Positions 39,202 through 49,664 are shown, counted from the stretch's first letter. The stretch: 64,000 nucleotides of DNA from Citrobacter sp. R56 (GCF_016811995.1 NZ_CP069159.1:2108001-2172000); one strand, 5' to 3'. Numbers and translations are program-made. Notes: generated by a model from the sequence alone, not told the origin.

Positions 39202-40841
39202 GGTTTTTTCACCTCTTTGGCTTTTTCCCGCGAGACACCCGCAAAAGAGGCGTTGCCAAACGGACTGAGCACTAACCCTTTGATGTCATAGCGATAAGCC
39301 TGCAGACGCAACGATGAAGCCAGTGGCAGGATCGGCAACTCTGTCGCCAGGATATTTTGCGCTTCATCATACGCGTCAATGCGCGAGGCAAGCTGCTGAG
39401 AAGAAAGCGCTTTACGCAGAACGTTGTCAAACTCGGGATGACACCAGTGGGCGAAATTCGTTTGCGAGTTAATGGCGGCGCAACTCAGCAGCGGACGGAA
39501 AAAACTGTCCGGATCGTTACTGTCCGTTGCCCAGCCAGACAACGTCAAATCATGGTTCATGTCCATCAACCGCGCCTCCTGGAAACGCCCCTCTACAGGG
39601 ACAATCACCACTTTTACCCCTACCTGAGCCATGTCTGCCTGGATCAGTTCAGCCGTTTTCAGCGGACTTGGGTTCCATGCCTGAGAACTGGTTGGCACCC
39701 ACAACTTCAGGGTTAAATTTTCCAGCCCCAGCGCTTTTAACTGCTCGCGGGATTTGGCGGGATTGTATTCTGTAATTTTAGCCTCGTTGTCATAGGCCCA
39801 CGAGGCGCGCGGTAAAATAGAGGCGGCGGTTTCCGCCGTGCCGTAGTAGATCGACTGCATCAGACGCTGGTTATTGATGGCCAGCGCCAGCGCATGCCGC
39901 ACTGCGGGGTTATTCAGCGGGGGTTTATTGGTATTAAACGCCAGATAGGCGATGTTCATTCCCGGGCGTAGCGTGAGTCGCAGGCGAGGATCGTCGCGTA
40001 AAATCGTTAACTGGCTGGCGGCAGGCCAGGCCAATACGTCACACTCACCGGTCAGCAATTTAGATAAACGACCCGTACCGCCAGACCCTAAATCGACGAC
40101 AACCTGAGGCATCAGCGGCGTACCCCGCCAGAATTCGCCATGTCGTTGTAGACGAATGTACTGCCCTGACCGGTATTCAGAAAGCTGGAAAGGACCGGTA
40201 CCGACAGGCTGACGATCCAGCAATTCCTGGTGATCCTGTTTGGCCAGGTTCGCCGCATATTCTGCAGACATCACCGAGGCGTAATGCGTCGCCAGATGCC
40301 ATAAGAATGATGCATCAGGCTGCGTCAGACGGAACTCGACGGTGTAATTGTCCAGTTTGCGCACGCTTTCTACGTTATCGGCAAACTGCAGGCTGTCGAA
40401 GTAGGGGAAATTTCCGCCATTGACGTAATGCCACGGATGATGACGGTCAAAAATACGCTCGAAGGTGAACACCACGTCATCCGCATTCAGTTTACGGGTG
40501 GGGGTAAACCAGGCCGTTTTTTGAAACGGAACGTCCCGGCGTAGGTTAAAACGGTAGGTTGCTCCGTTGTCGAGCACCTCCCAGCTTTCCGCCAGCTCAG
40601 GCATCAGGCGATAGGTATAAGGATCCACATCCAACAGCCGGTCGTACAGCTGGGCGGCAAGCGTGTCGACAATCAGACCGCTGCTCGCCTTTTGCGGATT
40701 AAAGGTGTTGACCTGCCCGCTGACACAGTAGACAAAGCCGCTCTCGCGAATATCAGCACGCGGGGGCTGTTCAGGCGCAGCTGCAGCCTGACCACTGAGA
40801 AGTCCAGCTATCACTACCAGAGACGATAAAACCAGGCGCAT
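39198..40841 (-). CDS. sapA: Periplasmic peptide-binding protein SapA
   Basis: 547-residue family 5 solute-binding protein. A signal peptide of about 21 residues ends GQAAAA; the remainder has the two-lobed DppA/OppA fold with [17 protein letters not shown] near 80-95 and the conserved [13 protein letters not shown] segment near the C-terminus. In Salmonella it binds antimicrobial peptides; E. coli SapA appears not to be needed for putrescine export. First gene of sapABCDF. Divergent from nothing: pspF lies in the same direction upstream. Confidence 0.95.
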   Translation of the reverse strand: MRLVLSSLVVIAGLLSGQAAAAPEQPPRADIRESGFVYCVSGQVNTFNPQKASSGLIVDTLAAQLYDRLLDVDPYTYRLMPELAESWEVLDNGATYRFNLRRDVPFQKTAWFTPTRKLNADDVVFTFERIFDRHHPWHYVNGGNFPYFDSLQFADNVESVRKLDNYTVEFRLTQPDASFLWHLATHYASVMSAEYAANLAKQDHQELLDRQPVGTGPFQLSEYRSGQYIRLQRHGEFWRGTPLMPQVVVDLGSGGTGRLSKLLTGECDVLAWPAASQLTILRDDPRLRLTLRPGMNIAYLAFNTNKPPLNNPAVRHALALAINNQRLMQSIYYGTAETAASILPRASWAYDNEAKITEYNPAKSREQLKALGLENLTLKLWVPTSSQAWNPSPLKTAELIQADMAQVGVKVVIVPVEGRFQEARLMDMNHDLTLSGWATDSNDPDSFFRPLLSCAAINSQTNFAHWCHPEFDNVLRKALSSQQLASRIDAYDEAQNILATELPILPLASSLRLQAYRYDIKGLVLSPFGNASFAGVSREKAKEVKKP

Positions 40842-40953
40842 AATTTTTAAGGTTTTTAGATTCGATCTACAAAGTGTATCGCACTACGACCCACCAGGTA
40901 AAAATGTCTGCGGGTAACTGGTGCAAATGTCATCAATTCTGGTGAAGGAATCA

Positions 40954-41928
40954 CTAAATCTGATGTTTTTTGAGCAATGCGCGCAGTTGATGGTAGGTCA
41001 GACCCAATAATTCAGCGGCGCGTTTCTGATTAAATTTTGCCTGCTGTAGACTGCGTTGCAGTAAATCTCTCTCCTGCTGTTGCTGAAATTCACGTAAATC
41101 CACCGGCAGTGCAGGGGAAGCAGCGGGAGATTCCGTGTTCTCAACGGCAACGGTATGTCGCTTAAACGGATTGAGAATGATCTCGTCGAGCGGGTAATCG
41201 CTGGTGCCATGTCGGTAGACCGAACGTTCAACCACATTTTTCAGCTCACGAATATTGCCAGGCCAGCGGTAGTGCAGCAGGGTCTCTTTTGCGCGCTCGC
41301 TGAATCCGGGGAAAAGCGGCAGACGGATTTCACGACACATCTGAATCGCAAAATGTTCCGCCATTAACATGATATCGGTCTGGCGCTCACGAAGCGGTGG
41401 GAGCTGCACCACATCGAAAGCCAGCCTGTCCAGCAGGTCGGCGCGAAACGTCCCGTCATCAACCATCCGGGGCAGATCGGCGTTGGTGGCGCAGACCAGT
41501 CGCACATTGACCTGCAGCGGCTGACTACCGCCGACGCGTTCCAGCTCACCGTATTCGATGACCCGCAGCAGTTTTTCTTGCACCAGCATGGGAGCGGTGG
41601 CCAACTCATCGAGAAACAACGTGCCGCCATCGGCACGCTCAAAACGACCTGGATGGCGCTTTTGCGCGCCGGTAAATGCACCCGCTTCATGGCCAAATAA
41701 TTCCGTGTCGAGCAGGTTTTCATTAAGCGCGGCGCAGTTCAGCGAAATAAACGGCCCCTGCCAGCGAGAAGAGAGAAAGTGCAGGCGGTTGGCGATGAGC
41801 TCTTTCCCCGTCCCGCGTTCACCAATAATCAGCACCGGTTTATCCAGCGGCGCCAGATGAGAAACCTGCTCCAGCACTTCAATAAAACTGTTGGCTTCAC
41901 CGAGAAGGTTATCTTTGTATTCTGTCAT
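40954..41928 (-). CDS. pspF: Phage-shock operon activator PspF
   Basis: 324-residue sigma-54 enhancer-binding protein lacking an N-terminal receiver. AAA+ domain (about 1-265): Walker A GERGTGKE, the GAFTGA loop that contacts sigma-54 (in GHEAGAFTGAQKRH), Walker B (GGTLFLDE). A linker follows, then a Fis-type HTH at about 295-322 (NQKRAAELLGLTYHQLRALL). PspA holds it inactive until membrane stress. Starts MTEYKDNLL; the ORF's five extra codons are not conserved. Divergent from pspA. Confidence 0.97.
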   Translation of the reverse strand: MTEYKDNLLGEANSFIEVLEQVSHLAPLDKPVLIIGERGTGKELIANRLHFLSSRWQGPFISLNCAALNENLLDTELFGHEAGAFTGAQKRHPGRFERADGGTLFLDELATAPMLVQEKLLRVIEYGELERVGGSQPLQVNVRLVCATNADLPRMVDDGTFRADLLDRLAFDVVQLPPLRERQTDIMLMAEHFAIQMCREIRLPLFPGFSERAKETLLHYRWPGNIRELKNVVERSVYRHGTSDYPLDEIILNPFKRHTVAVENTESPAASPALPVDLREFQQQQERDLLQRSLQQAKFNQKRAAELLGLTYHQLRALLKKHQI

Positions 41929-42008
41929 GATGAAATTCACCACTTGTTAGCGTTATTCACCACTTTAACCTGAATTGCCTCCGAGGTAAAATTATACATA
42001 TTATTATT

Positions 42009-42021
42009 AATCAATAGCTTA
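42009..42021 (+). promoter_or_regulatory. IHF binding site in the pspF-pspA spacer
   Basis: AATCAATAGCTTA is a full match to the WATCAANNNNTTR consensus. It lies just upstream of the sigma-54 promoter, where IHF bends DNA so that PspF bound further upstream can reach the polymerase. Confidence 0.8.
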
Positions 42022-42026
42022 AAAAG

Positions 42027-42044
42027 TTGGCACGTGAATTGTAT
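42027..42044 (+). promoter_or_regulatory. Sigma-54 promoter of pspABCD
   Basis: TTGGCACGTGAATTGTAT carries the -24 GG and -12-type TTG elements, very close to the E. coli psp promoter. It lies about 60 bases before pspA. Dependence on PspF follows from the family. Confidence 0.88.
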
Positions 42045-42094
42045 TAGAGCTACAGCAGGGCATAGCCCGACATCAGAAAAATTGTGAGGATTGA

Positions 42095-42766
<672 letters not shown>

Positions 42767-42774
42767 TAACCGCA

Positions 42775-42796
42775 GGCGGCGTCTGAGTACGCCGCC
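42775..42796 (+). terminator. Stem-loop between pspA and pspB
   Basis: Perfect stem GGCGGCGT / ACGCCGCC with loop CTGAGT, placed in the 54-base gap. There is no T run, so it is a partial terminator or mRNA-stabilising 3' structure, which would leave pspA more abundant than pspBCD. Confidence 0.55.
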
Positions 42797-42820
42797 GCTC
42801 ATCACCTGTAAGGAGTACTC

Positions 42821-43045
42821 ATGAGCGCGCTATTTCTGGCCATTCCGTTAACCATTTTTGTGTTGTTTGTGTTGCCGATTTGGTTATGGCTGCATTACAG
42901 CAACCGTTCCAGTCGTGGGGAACTGTCGCAAAGTGAGCAGCAACGTCTGGCGCAATTAACCGACGACGCGCAACGGATGCGTGAACGCATTCAGACGCTG
43001 GAAGACATTCTTGATGCTGAACATCCGAACTGGAGGGATCGCTAA
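42821..43045 (+). CDS. pspB: Phage shock protein B
   Basis: 74-residue inner-membrane protein: one N-terminal span (about 3-23) and a cytoplasmic coiled part containing QSEQQRLAQLTDDAQRMRER. With PspC it senses secretin mislocalisation and pulls PspA off PspF. Stop overlaps the pspC ATG by one base. Confidence 0.95.
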   Translation: MSALFLAIPLTIFVLFVLPIWLWLHYSNRSSRGELSQSEQQRLAQLTDDAQRMRERIQTLEDILDAEHPNWRDR

Positions 43046-43404
43046 TGGGAGGGATTAATTTGAATAAAAAGCTCTGGCGCATTCCGCAGCAGGGCATGGT
43101 GCGTGGCGTCTGTGCCGGGATCGCAAACTACCTTGATGTGCCGGTGAAACTGGTGCGGATCCTGGTGGTGCTGTCGATTTTCTTCGGGCTGGCGTTCTTT
43201 ACGCTGGTTGCGTATATCATTTTGACGTTTGTGCTTGATCCGTTGCCGGACAACATGACCACTGGCGAGCAATCCCCCTCAAGCGGTGAATTGCTGGATG
43301 CCGTCGACAGGGAACTGGCCGCGGGCGAAAAGCGTCTGCGTGAAATGGAGCGCTATGTTACGTCCGACACCTTCACGCTGCGTAGCCGTTTCCGTCAGTT
43401 GTAA
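43045..43404 (+). CDS. pspC: Phage shock protein C
   Basis: 119-residue inner-membrane sensor, partner of PspB. The PspC domain covers about 6-65 ([20 protein letters not shown]) with a hydrophobic span near 35-60; the C-terminal tail has a heptad pattern ([20 protein letters not shown]). The N-terminal MGGINLNKK uses the ATG coupled to the pspB stop. Confidence 0.95.
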   Translation: MGGINLNKKLWRIPQQGMVRGVCAGIANYLDVPVKLVRILVVLSIFFGLAFFTLVAYIILTFVLDPLPDNMTTGEQSPSSGELLDAVDRELAAGEKRLREMERYVTSDTFTLRSRFRQL

Positions 43405-43421
43405 TGAAGAGAGCTCATAAG

Positions 43422-43652
43422 ATGGATACACGCTGGCAACGCGCCGGGCAAAAGATGAAGCCGGGCGTTAAACTCGCAGGGAAACTGGTTCTGCTGACCG
43501 CGTTACGCTATGGCCCGGCCGGTGTGGCAGGGTGGGCTATTAAATCCGTCGCTCGTCGCCCGCTGAAAATGTTGCTGGCGTTGGCGCTGGAACCCCTGTT
43601 AAGACGTGCGGCGGCAAAAATCTCCCGCCGCTATGGTGGCAGCCATTCCTGA
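43422..43652 (+). CDS. pspD: Phage shock protein D
   Basis: 76-residue, basic peripheral inner-membrane protein of the Psp operon. The conserved [20 protein letters not shown] segment spans about 23-42. Start at MDTRWQ as in E. coli; the frame also runs six codons upstream to an ATG at the pspC stop (GTAATG), so coupling could start there. E. coli pspE does not follow. Confidence 0.88.
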   Translation: MDTRWQRAGQKMKPGVKLAGKLVLLTALRYGPAGVAGWAIKSVARRPLKMLLALALEPLLRRAAAKISRRYGGSHS

Positions 43653-43779
43653 TCACAGGGTTGCACATAAAAACAAACAATTTATTCACAATCGACTGGC
43701 GAATTTGCGGCAGCTCACAAATACGATTTTTGGGCTGCTGAAATCCTTTTTTTTACCCCCTCCAAACCCCCTTGCTTGA

Positions 43780-43808
43780 TTGACAGCTTATTTTCTGCAA
43801 GGTAGTCT
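43780..43808 (+). promoter_or_regulatory. Candidate promoter of the ycj operon
   Basis: TTGACA (43780-43785), a 17-base spacer and a weak TAGTCT -10 (43803-43808) lie upstream of ycjM. Transcription would begin around 43815, just inside the operator candidate. A half-good CRP-like site (TTTGC-N6-TCACA, 43704-43719) is upstream; the left half is weak. Confidence 0.6.
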
Positions 43809-43817
43809 CCCTATCCA

Positions 43818-43831
43818 TGGGACCGCTACCA
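43818..43831 (+). promoter_or_regulatory. Candidate YcjW (LacI-type) operator at ycjM
   Basis: TGGGACCGCTACCA, an imperfect palindrome (five of seven arm positions complementary) of the length LacI-family repressors use. It lies immediately after the -10 box, an ideal place for repression, and an identical copy occurs at 53759-53772. The assignment to YcjW rests on context. Confidence 0.5.
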
Positions 43832-43843
43832 CGGAAAATGAAA

Positions 43844-45526
43844 GTGAACCAAAAAATCAAACATTACCTGACAGAAGTTTACGGAGATACATTTACATCC
43901 CGTCACTATGGTGTGTTGTCTGACCGCATTAAACGATCGCAATCATTAATTAAAAAAACACGTAAACCACACTGGGATGAGAACGATGTGGTTCTCATTA
44001 CTTATGCCGATCAGTTTCACAGTTCGTCAGCAAAACCGCTTCCAACGTTTAACCAATTTTATCATTACCGGTTAAAAACAATTTTTTCCCATGTTCATTT
44101 ATTACCTTTTTATCCCTGGTCTTCTGACGACGGTTTTTCCGTTATCGATTATCACCAGGTTGCGAAAGAAACAGGGGAGTGGACAGATATTGCTGAACTG
44201 GGTCAAGCCAGCCAATTAATGTTTGATTTTGTCTGCAATCATATGTCGGCGAAAAGTGAATGGTTTAAAAACTATTTACAGCAAACGCCTGGCTTTGAAA
44301 ATTTCTTTGTTGAAATGGACCCGAATACCGATCTTTCGGCAGTAACACGCCCGCGGGCTTTACCGTTACTGACGCCATTTACCCTGTCGGATAATTCGGT
44401 TCGCCATTTATGGACAACGTTTAGCGATGACCAGGTCGATCTTAATTACAGCAACCCGGATGTTCTGCTGGCGATGGTCGATGTTTTGCTGAACTACCTT
44501 GAGCAAGGCGCGGATTATGTGCGTTTAGACGCCGTGGGTTTTATGTGGAAGGAGCCTGGCACGTCGTGTATTCATCTGGAGAAAACACATACTCTGATCA
44601 AACTGTTTCGTGCGATTACGGATGAAGCGGCGCCGGGCACCGCGATGATTACTGAGACCAATGTTCCGCATAAAGACAATATTTCCTATTTCGGCGATGG
44701 GCATGATGAAGCCCACATGGTCTATCAGTTCTCGCTGCCACCGCTGGTGCTGCATGCCATAAAGCGCCAGGATGCCTCCGCCCTGTGCCAGTGGGCGCAG
44801 TCGTTGGCATTGCCTTCGGAAAAAACGACCTGGTTCAACTTCCTGGCGTCGCACGACGGCATTGGTCTGAACCCGTTACGTGGGCTCTTGCCAGAAGAGG
44901 AGATCTTAGCGCTGGTCTCTGAGCTGCAGCAAGAGGGCGCACTGGTCAACTGGAAGAACAATCCTGATGGCAGCCGCAGCCCTTATGAAATCAACGTCAC
45001 GTACATGGATGCGTTGAGTACGCGTGATAGCAGCAACCAGGAACGGCTTGCCCGATTTACGCTGGCGCATGCCATTTTATTAAGTTTTCCAGGTGTACCC
45101 GCTATTTATATTCAGAGCATTCTGGGTTCACGTAATGACTATGACGGCGTTGAAAAATTAGGTTACAACCGGGCTATTAACCGTAAAAAATATGATATTG
45201 ATGAGATTGAAGCGGAATTAAGTTCGACGGAGACGTTACGCTATGACGTTTATCGCGCGCTGTCACGCTTGATTAAATTGAGACGCGAACATTGCGCTTT
45301 CCATCCCGACAGCGGTTTTGACATCGGTAATATCACGCCATCTGTAATGCAAATTACCCGTACGGCTGAGAATGGCGAGGTCATTATTGCGTTATTTAAT
45401 ATTAGCGAAAAATGCCAGACGATTTCCGATGATGCAGTGACCGGTTTTGATTTGATTTCTGAAAAAGAAATCAATACGAAAGAATTAACCCTGGATCCAT
45501 GGCAGGTTATGTGGATTAAAAAATAA
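43844..45526 (+). CDS. ycjM: Glucosylglycerate phosphorylase, GH13 subfamily 18
   Basis: About 560-residue GH13 phosphorylase of the sucrose-phosphorylase group; the E. coli enzyme cleaves 2-O-alpha-D-glucosyl-glycerate with phosphate to glucose 1-phosphate and glycerate. Visible: DFVCNHMSAKSEW (conserved region I), nucleophile Asp in VRLDAVGFMW (about 229), acid/base Glu in ITETNVPH (about 271), and SHDGIGLNPLRG. GTG 43844 is preferred: GGAA lies at proper spacing and the length then equals E. coli YcjM; ATG 43838 would have GGA only three bases away. First gene of the ycj cluster; stops 13 bases before ycjN. Confidence 0.93.
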   Translation: MNQKIKHYLTEVYGDTFTSRHYGVLSDRIKRSQSLIKKTRKPHWDENDVVLITYADQFHSSSAKPLPTFNQFYHYRLKTIFSHVHLLPFYPWSSDDGFSVIDYHQVAKETGEWTDIAELGQASQLMFDFVCNHMSAKSEWFKNYLQQTPGFENFFVEMDPNTDLSAVTRPRALPLLTPFTLSDNSVRHLWTTFSDDQVDLNYSNPDVLLAMVDVLLNYLEQGADYVRLDAVGFMWKEPGTSCIHLEKTHTLIKLFRAITDEAAPGTAMITETNVPHKDNISYFGDGHDEAHMVYQFSLPPLVLHAIKRQDASALCQWAQSLALPSEKTTWFNFLASHDGIGLNPLRGLLPEEEILALVSELQQEGALVNWKNNPDGSRSPYEINVTYMDALSTRDSSNQERLARFTLAHAILLSFPGVPAIYIQSILGSRNDYDGVEKLGYNRAINRKKYDIDEIEAELSSTETLRYDVYRALSRLIKLRREHCAFHPDSGFDIGNITPSVMQITRTAENGEVIIALFNISEKCQTISDDAVTGFDLISEKEINTKELTLDPWQVMWIKK

Positions 45527-45539
45527 AAAGGAGCATCTA

Positions 45540-46832
45540 ATGCTTAAATCAAAAATTGTGCTGTTATCAGCACTGGTTTCCTGCGCCCTGATTTCCGGAT
45601 GCAAAGAAGATAAAAAAGAAAACGTCTCCATTGAATTTATGCATTCTTCTGTGGAACAGGAACGCCAGGCCGTTATTTCAGCGCTCATTGCTCGCTTTGA
45701 AAAAGAAAACCCTGGCATTACGGTTAAACAAGTGCCGGTTGAAGAAGACGCCTATAACACGAAGGTGATTACCCTGGCGAGAAGTGGTTCTTTACCTGAG
45801 GTCATTGAGACCAGCCATGACTACGCCAAAGTGATGGATAAAGAACAGCTTATCGACCGCAAGGCGGTGGCGAATGTTATCCAGGCGGTAGGTGAAAACG
45901 CGTTTTATGACGGCGTGTTGCGTATTGTTCGTACGGAAGATGGTTCAGGATGGACCGGCGTGCCCGTTAGCGCGTGGATCGGCGGTATCTGGTATCGCAA
46001 GGATGTGCTGGCAAAGGCCGGGCTGGCAGAGCCGACAAACTGGCAGCAATTGCTGGTGGTCGCCAAAACGCTCAACGATCCGGCGCACAAAAAATATGGC
46101 ATTGCGTTGCCAACGGCTGAAAGCGTGCTGACGGAACAGTCCTACTCGCAGTTTGCGCTGTCGAACAAAGCGAACGTCTTTGATGCCCAGGGGAAAATCA
46201 CGCTGGATACGCCAGAAATGGCGCAAGCGCTGGACTATTACCGTGAGCTGGCGGCGTACACCATGCCCGGCTCCAACGACATTATGGAAGTCAAAGACGC
46301 CTTTATGAATGGCACGGCACCAATGGCGATCTACTCGACGTACATTCTTCCGGCGGTCATTAAAGAGGGCGACCCGCAAAATGTTGGGTTTATGGTGCCA
46401 ACAGAACAAACGTCGGCGGTGTACGGCATGCTGACCTCTCTGACTCTGACCTCGGGTCAGAAAGAGGAAGAAACCCAGGCGGCAGAGAAGTTTGTCACCT
46501 TTATGGAGCAGGCGGACAACATCGCGGATTGGGTCATGATGTCGCCCGGAGCGGCACTCCCGGTGAATAAAGCGGTTGTGAACACGGCAACATGGAAAGA
46601 CAACAGCGTTATCAAGGCGCTGGGGGAATTGCCGAATCAGCTCATTGCTGAACTGCCGAATATTCAGGTGTTTGGTGCGGTAGGGGATAAAAACTTTACC
46701 CGCATGGGTGATGTCACCGGTTCAGGCGTGGTGAGTACGATGGTACACAACGTCACGGTAGGCAAAGCCGATCTCTCTTCAACAATCAAGGAAAGCCAGA
46801 AACAACTGGATACCCTTGTTGAGCAGCGTTAA
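45540..46832 (+). CDS. ycjN: ABC sugar-binding lipoprotein YcjN
   Basis: 430-residue family 1 solute-binding protein with a lipoprotein signal peptide: lipobox ISGC, acylated Cys at residue 21, followed by KEDKK. The mature part has the pattern of oligosaccharide binders (EFMHSSVEQERQAVISALIA near the start; ADNIADWVMMSPGAALPVN late). Presumed periplasmic, held at the inner membrane. It feeds YcjO-YcjP-YcjV. Ligand not established; from context a glucoside. Confidence 0.93.
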   Translation: MLKSKIVLLSALVSCALISGCKEDKKENVSIEFMHSSVEQERQAVISALIARFEKENPGITVKQVPVEEDAYNTKVITLARSGSLPEVIETSHDYAKVMDKEQLIDRKAVANVIQAVGENAFYDGVLRIVRTEDGSGWTGVPVSAWIGGIWYRKDVLAKAGLAEPTNWQQLLVVAKTLNDPAHKKYGIALPTAESVLTEQSYSQFALSNKANVFDAQGKITLDTPEMAQALDYYRELAAYTMPGSNDIMEVKDAFMNGTAPMAIYSTYILPAVIKEGDPQNVGFMVPTEQTSAVYGMLTSLTLTSGQKEEETQAAEKFVTFMEQADNIADWVMMSPGAALPVNKAVVNTATWKDNSVIKALGELPNQLIAELPNIQVFGAVGDKNFTRMGDVTGSGVVSTMVHNVTVGKADLSSTIKESQKQLDTLVEQR

Positions 46833-46852
46833 TGCGGATGTGGAAAGCAGTT

Positions 46853-47734
46853 ATGAATAGGTTTTTTTCAGGTCGTTCCGACATGCCCTTTGCCATGCTG
46901 CTGCTGGCGCCCAGCTTGTTGCTGCTGGGCGGCCTGGTCGCCTGGCCGATGATATCGAATATCGAAATCAGCTTCCTGCGGTTACCGCTGAACCCGCGCA
47001 TTGAGTCTACCTTTGTCGGACTTGAGAACTACATGCGTATCCTGACCGACCCGGGTTTTTGGCATTCGCTCTGGATGACGGTCTGGTATACCACGCTGGT
47101 GGTGGCGGGGAGTACGGCGCTGGGACTTGGCGTGGCGATGTTCTTTAACCGCGAATTTCGCCTGCGTAAGACCGCGCGCTCGCTGGTGATCCTCTCGTAC
47201 GTGACGCCATCGATCTCGCTGGTCTTTGCATGGAAGTACATGTTCAACAATGGCTACGGCATTGTGAACTACCTGGGTGTCGATTTACTCCATCTCTACG
47301 ACCAGGCGCCGCTGTGGTTTGACAACCCCGGAAGCAGCTTTGTTTTAGTGGTGCTGTTCGCCATCTGGCGTTACTTCCCTTACGCATTTATTTCGTTTTT
47401 AGCCATTTTGCAGACCATTGATAAATCGCTGTATGAAGCGGCAGAGATGGACGGCGCTAATGCCTGGCAACGTTTTCGTATCGTCACATTGCCCGCCATT
47501 ATGCCGGTGCTGGCGACGGTCATTACGTTACGCACCATCTGGATGTTCTACATGTTCGCCGACGTTTATCTGCTGACGACCAAGGTGGATATCCTCGGGG
47601 TGTATCTCTACAAAACAGCATTTGCATTTAATGACTTAGGTAAAGCAGCCGCAATCTCTGTGGTGCTCTTTATCATCATCTTTGCCGTCATTTTGCTGAC
47701 CAGAAAACGGGTGAATCTCAATGGCAACAAATAA
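46853..47734 (+). CDS. ycjO: ABC sugar transporter permease YcjO
   Basis: 293-residue MalF-like permease with about six spans; EAA loop EAAEMDGANAWQRFRIVTLP at about 197-216. I start at ATG 46853 (MNRFFSGRSD), seven codons inside the open frame, because GGAAAG lies at the right distance and E. coli YcjO begins there. The C-terminus overlaps ycjP by 14 bases. Confidence 0.93.
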   Translation: MNRFFSGRSDMPFAMLLLAPSLLLLGGLVAWPMISNIEISFLRLPLNPRIESTFVGLENYMRILTDPGFWHSLWMTVWYTTLVVAGSTALGLGVAMFFNREFRLRKTARSLVILSYVTPSISLVFAWKYMFNNGYGIVNYLGVDLLHLYDQAPLWFDNPGSSFVLVVLFAIWRYFPYAFISFLAILQTIDKSLYEAAEMDGANAWQRFRIVTLPAIMPVLATVITLRTIWMFYMFADVYLLTTKVDILGVYLYKTAFAFNDLGKAAAISVVLFIIIFAVILLTRKRVNLNGNK

Positions 47735-48563
47735 ACGCATACTGGGTCGTATCGGCTTTTACTGCGGCCTGGCGCTGTTCCTTATCATCACGCTGTTTCC
47801 TTTCTTCGTGATGCTGATGACGTCGTTCAAGAGCGCGAAAGAAGCCATCTCCCTGCACCCGACGCTGCTGCCACAGCAGTGGACGCTGGAGCACTACGTC
47901 GACATTTTTAACCCGCTCATCTTTCCGTTCGTGGATTACTTCCGCAACAGTCTGGTGGTGTCGGTGACGTCATCCGTTGTGGCGGTCTTTTTGGGGACGC
48001 TGGGGGCGTATGCCTTGTCGCGCCTGCGTTTTAAAGGGCGTATGACCATCAACGCCAGCTTTTACACGGTGTACATGTTCTCCGGGATTTTGCTGGTTGT
48101 TCCGCTGTTCAAGATCATCACGGCGCTCGGTGTTTATGACACAGAGATGGCGCTGATCATCACCATGGTGACGCAAACGCTGCCGACCGCCGTCTTCATG
48201 CTGAAAAGCTACTTCGACACCATTCCGGATGAAATTGAAGAAGCGGCGATGATGGATGGGCTGAACCGTCTGCAAATCATCTTCCGCATCACGGTGCCGC
48301 TGGCGATATCGGGGCTGGTGTCGGTATTTGTTTACTGCTTTATGGTGGCCTGGAACGACTATCTGTTCGCATCGATTTTCCTCTCCAGCGCCAGCAATTT
48401 CACACTTCCGGTGGGGCTGAACACCTTGTTTAGCACGCCTGACTATATCTGGGGACGCATGATGGCCGCCTCGCTGGTTACGGCATTGCCTGTCGTCATC
48501 ATGTACGCGCTCTCCGAACGTTTTATTAAGAGTGGTTTGACCGCGGGTGGCGTGAAGGGCTAA
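47721..48563 (+). CDS. ycjP: ABC sugar transporter permease YcjP
   Basis: 280-residue MalG-like permease with about six spans; EAA loop EEAAMMDGLNRLQIIFRITV at about 173-192. Pairs with YcjO. Overlaps ycjO, and the ycjQ start follows after 28 bases. Confidence 0.94.
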   Translation: MATNKRILGRIGFYCGLALFLIITLFPFFVMLMTSFKSAKEAISLHPTLLPQQWTLEHYVDIFNPLIFPFVDYFRNSLVVSVTSSVVAVFLGTLGAYALSRLRFKGRMTINASFYTVYMFSGILLVVPLFKIITALGVYDTEMALIITMVTQTLPTAVFMLKSYFDTIPDEIEEAAMMDGLNRLQIIFRITVPLAISGLVSVFVYCFMVAWNDYLFASIFLSSASNFTLPVGLNTLFSTPDYIWGRMMAASLVTALPVVIMYALSERFIKSGLTAGGVKG

Positions 48564-48591
48564 AGCGGCCAGTTCAATAAAGGAGTTGTAA

Positions 48592-49644
48592 ATGAAAAAG
48601 TTAATTGCCACTGAACCGCGCGTTGCGGCGCTTGTGGAGTATGAAGATCGTCCGGTTTTGGCGAACGAAGTGAAAATCCGGGTGTTGTTCGGCGCGCCGA
48701 AGCATGGCACTGAAGTGGTCGATTTCCGCGCCGCCAGTCCGTTCATTGATGAAGATTTCAATGCCGAGTGGCAAATGTTTATGCCGCGTCCGGAAGGCGC
48801 GCCACGCGGTATCGAATTCGGTAAATTCCAGCTCGGCAATATGGTGGTGGGCGACATTATTGAATGTGGCAGCGACGTGAGCGATTACGCAGTGGGTGAC
48901 CGCGTCTGTGGATACGGTCCGCTCAGTGAGACCGTCATTATCAATGCCGTGAATAACTATAAGTTACGCAAGATGCCGGAAGGCAGTTCCTGGAAAAATG
49001 CGGTCTGCTATGACCCTGCGCAATTTGCCATGAGCGGCGTGCGTGATGCCAACGTGCGTGTGGGTGATTTTGTGGTGGTTGTCGGCTTGGGTGCGATTGG
49101 CCAGATTGCCGTTCAGTTAGCGAAGAAAGCCGGGGCCTCGGTGGTGATTGGTGTTGATCCTATCGCTCACCGCTGCGATATCGCGCTGCGTCATGGCGCC
49201 GATTTCTGTCTGAATCCTCTGGGCACCGACGTGGGCATGGAAATTAAAAAGCTCACCGGGAAGCAGGGTGCTGACGTGATCATCGAAACCAGCGGTTACG
49301 CCGATGCGCTGCAATCCGCGCTGCGTGGCCTGGCGTACGGCGGCACGATCTCCTATGTGGCATTTGCTAAACCGTTCGCAGAAGGGTTTAACCTTGGCCG
49401 CGAAGCGCATTTTAACAACGCCAAAATTGTCTTTTCTCGCGCCTGCAGCGAACCGAACCCGGATTACCCGCGCTGGAGCCGCAAACGTATTGAAGAGACC
49501 TGCTGGGAATTACTGATGAACGGTTATCTCGATTGTGAAGAGCTGATCGACCCGGTTGTCACCTTTGCCGACAGCCCGGAAAGCTACATGCAGTATGTAG
49601 ACCGTCACCCGGAGCAGAGCATCAAAATGGGCGTCACGTTTTAA
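48592..49644 (+). CDS. ycjQ: D-guloside 3-dehydrogenase YcjQ
   Basis: 350-residue medium-chain dehydrogenase; the E. coli homologue oxidises D-gulosides at C3 with NAD. Rossmann motif VVGLGAIGQIAVQLAKKAG at about 163-181, with an alcohol-dehydrogenase-type GD segment (VGDRVCGYG) earlier. Together with YcjR and YcjS it converts gulosides into glucosides through 3-keto intermediates. Preceded by a strong AAAGGAG ribosome site. Confidence 0.92.
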   Translation: MKKLIATEPRVAALVEYEDRPVLANEVKIRVLFGAPKHGTEVVDFRAASPFIDEDFNAEWQMFMPRPEGAPRGIEFGKFQLGNMVVGDIIECGSDVSDYAVGDRVCGYGPLSETVIINAVNNYKLRKMPEGSSWKNAVCYDPAQFAMSGVRDANVRVGDFVVVVGLGAIGQIAVQLAKKAGASVVIGVDPIAHRCDIALRHGADFCLNPLGTDVGMEIKKLTGKQGADVIIETSGYADALQSALRGLAYGGTISYVAFAKPFAEGFNLGREAHFNNAKIVFSRACSEPNPDYPRWSRKRIEETCWELLMNGYLDCEELIDPVVTFADSPESYMQYVDRHPEQSIKMGVTF

Positions 49645-49664
49645 TTCGAAAGGAATGTAAAAAG

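Noticed and set aside
47970-48857. 295-codon open frame antisense to ycjP/ycjQ
   Set aside because: Spans two real genes and their gap; rich in His/Arg as expected for an antisense frame.
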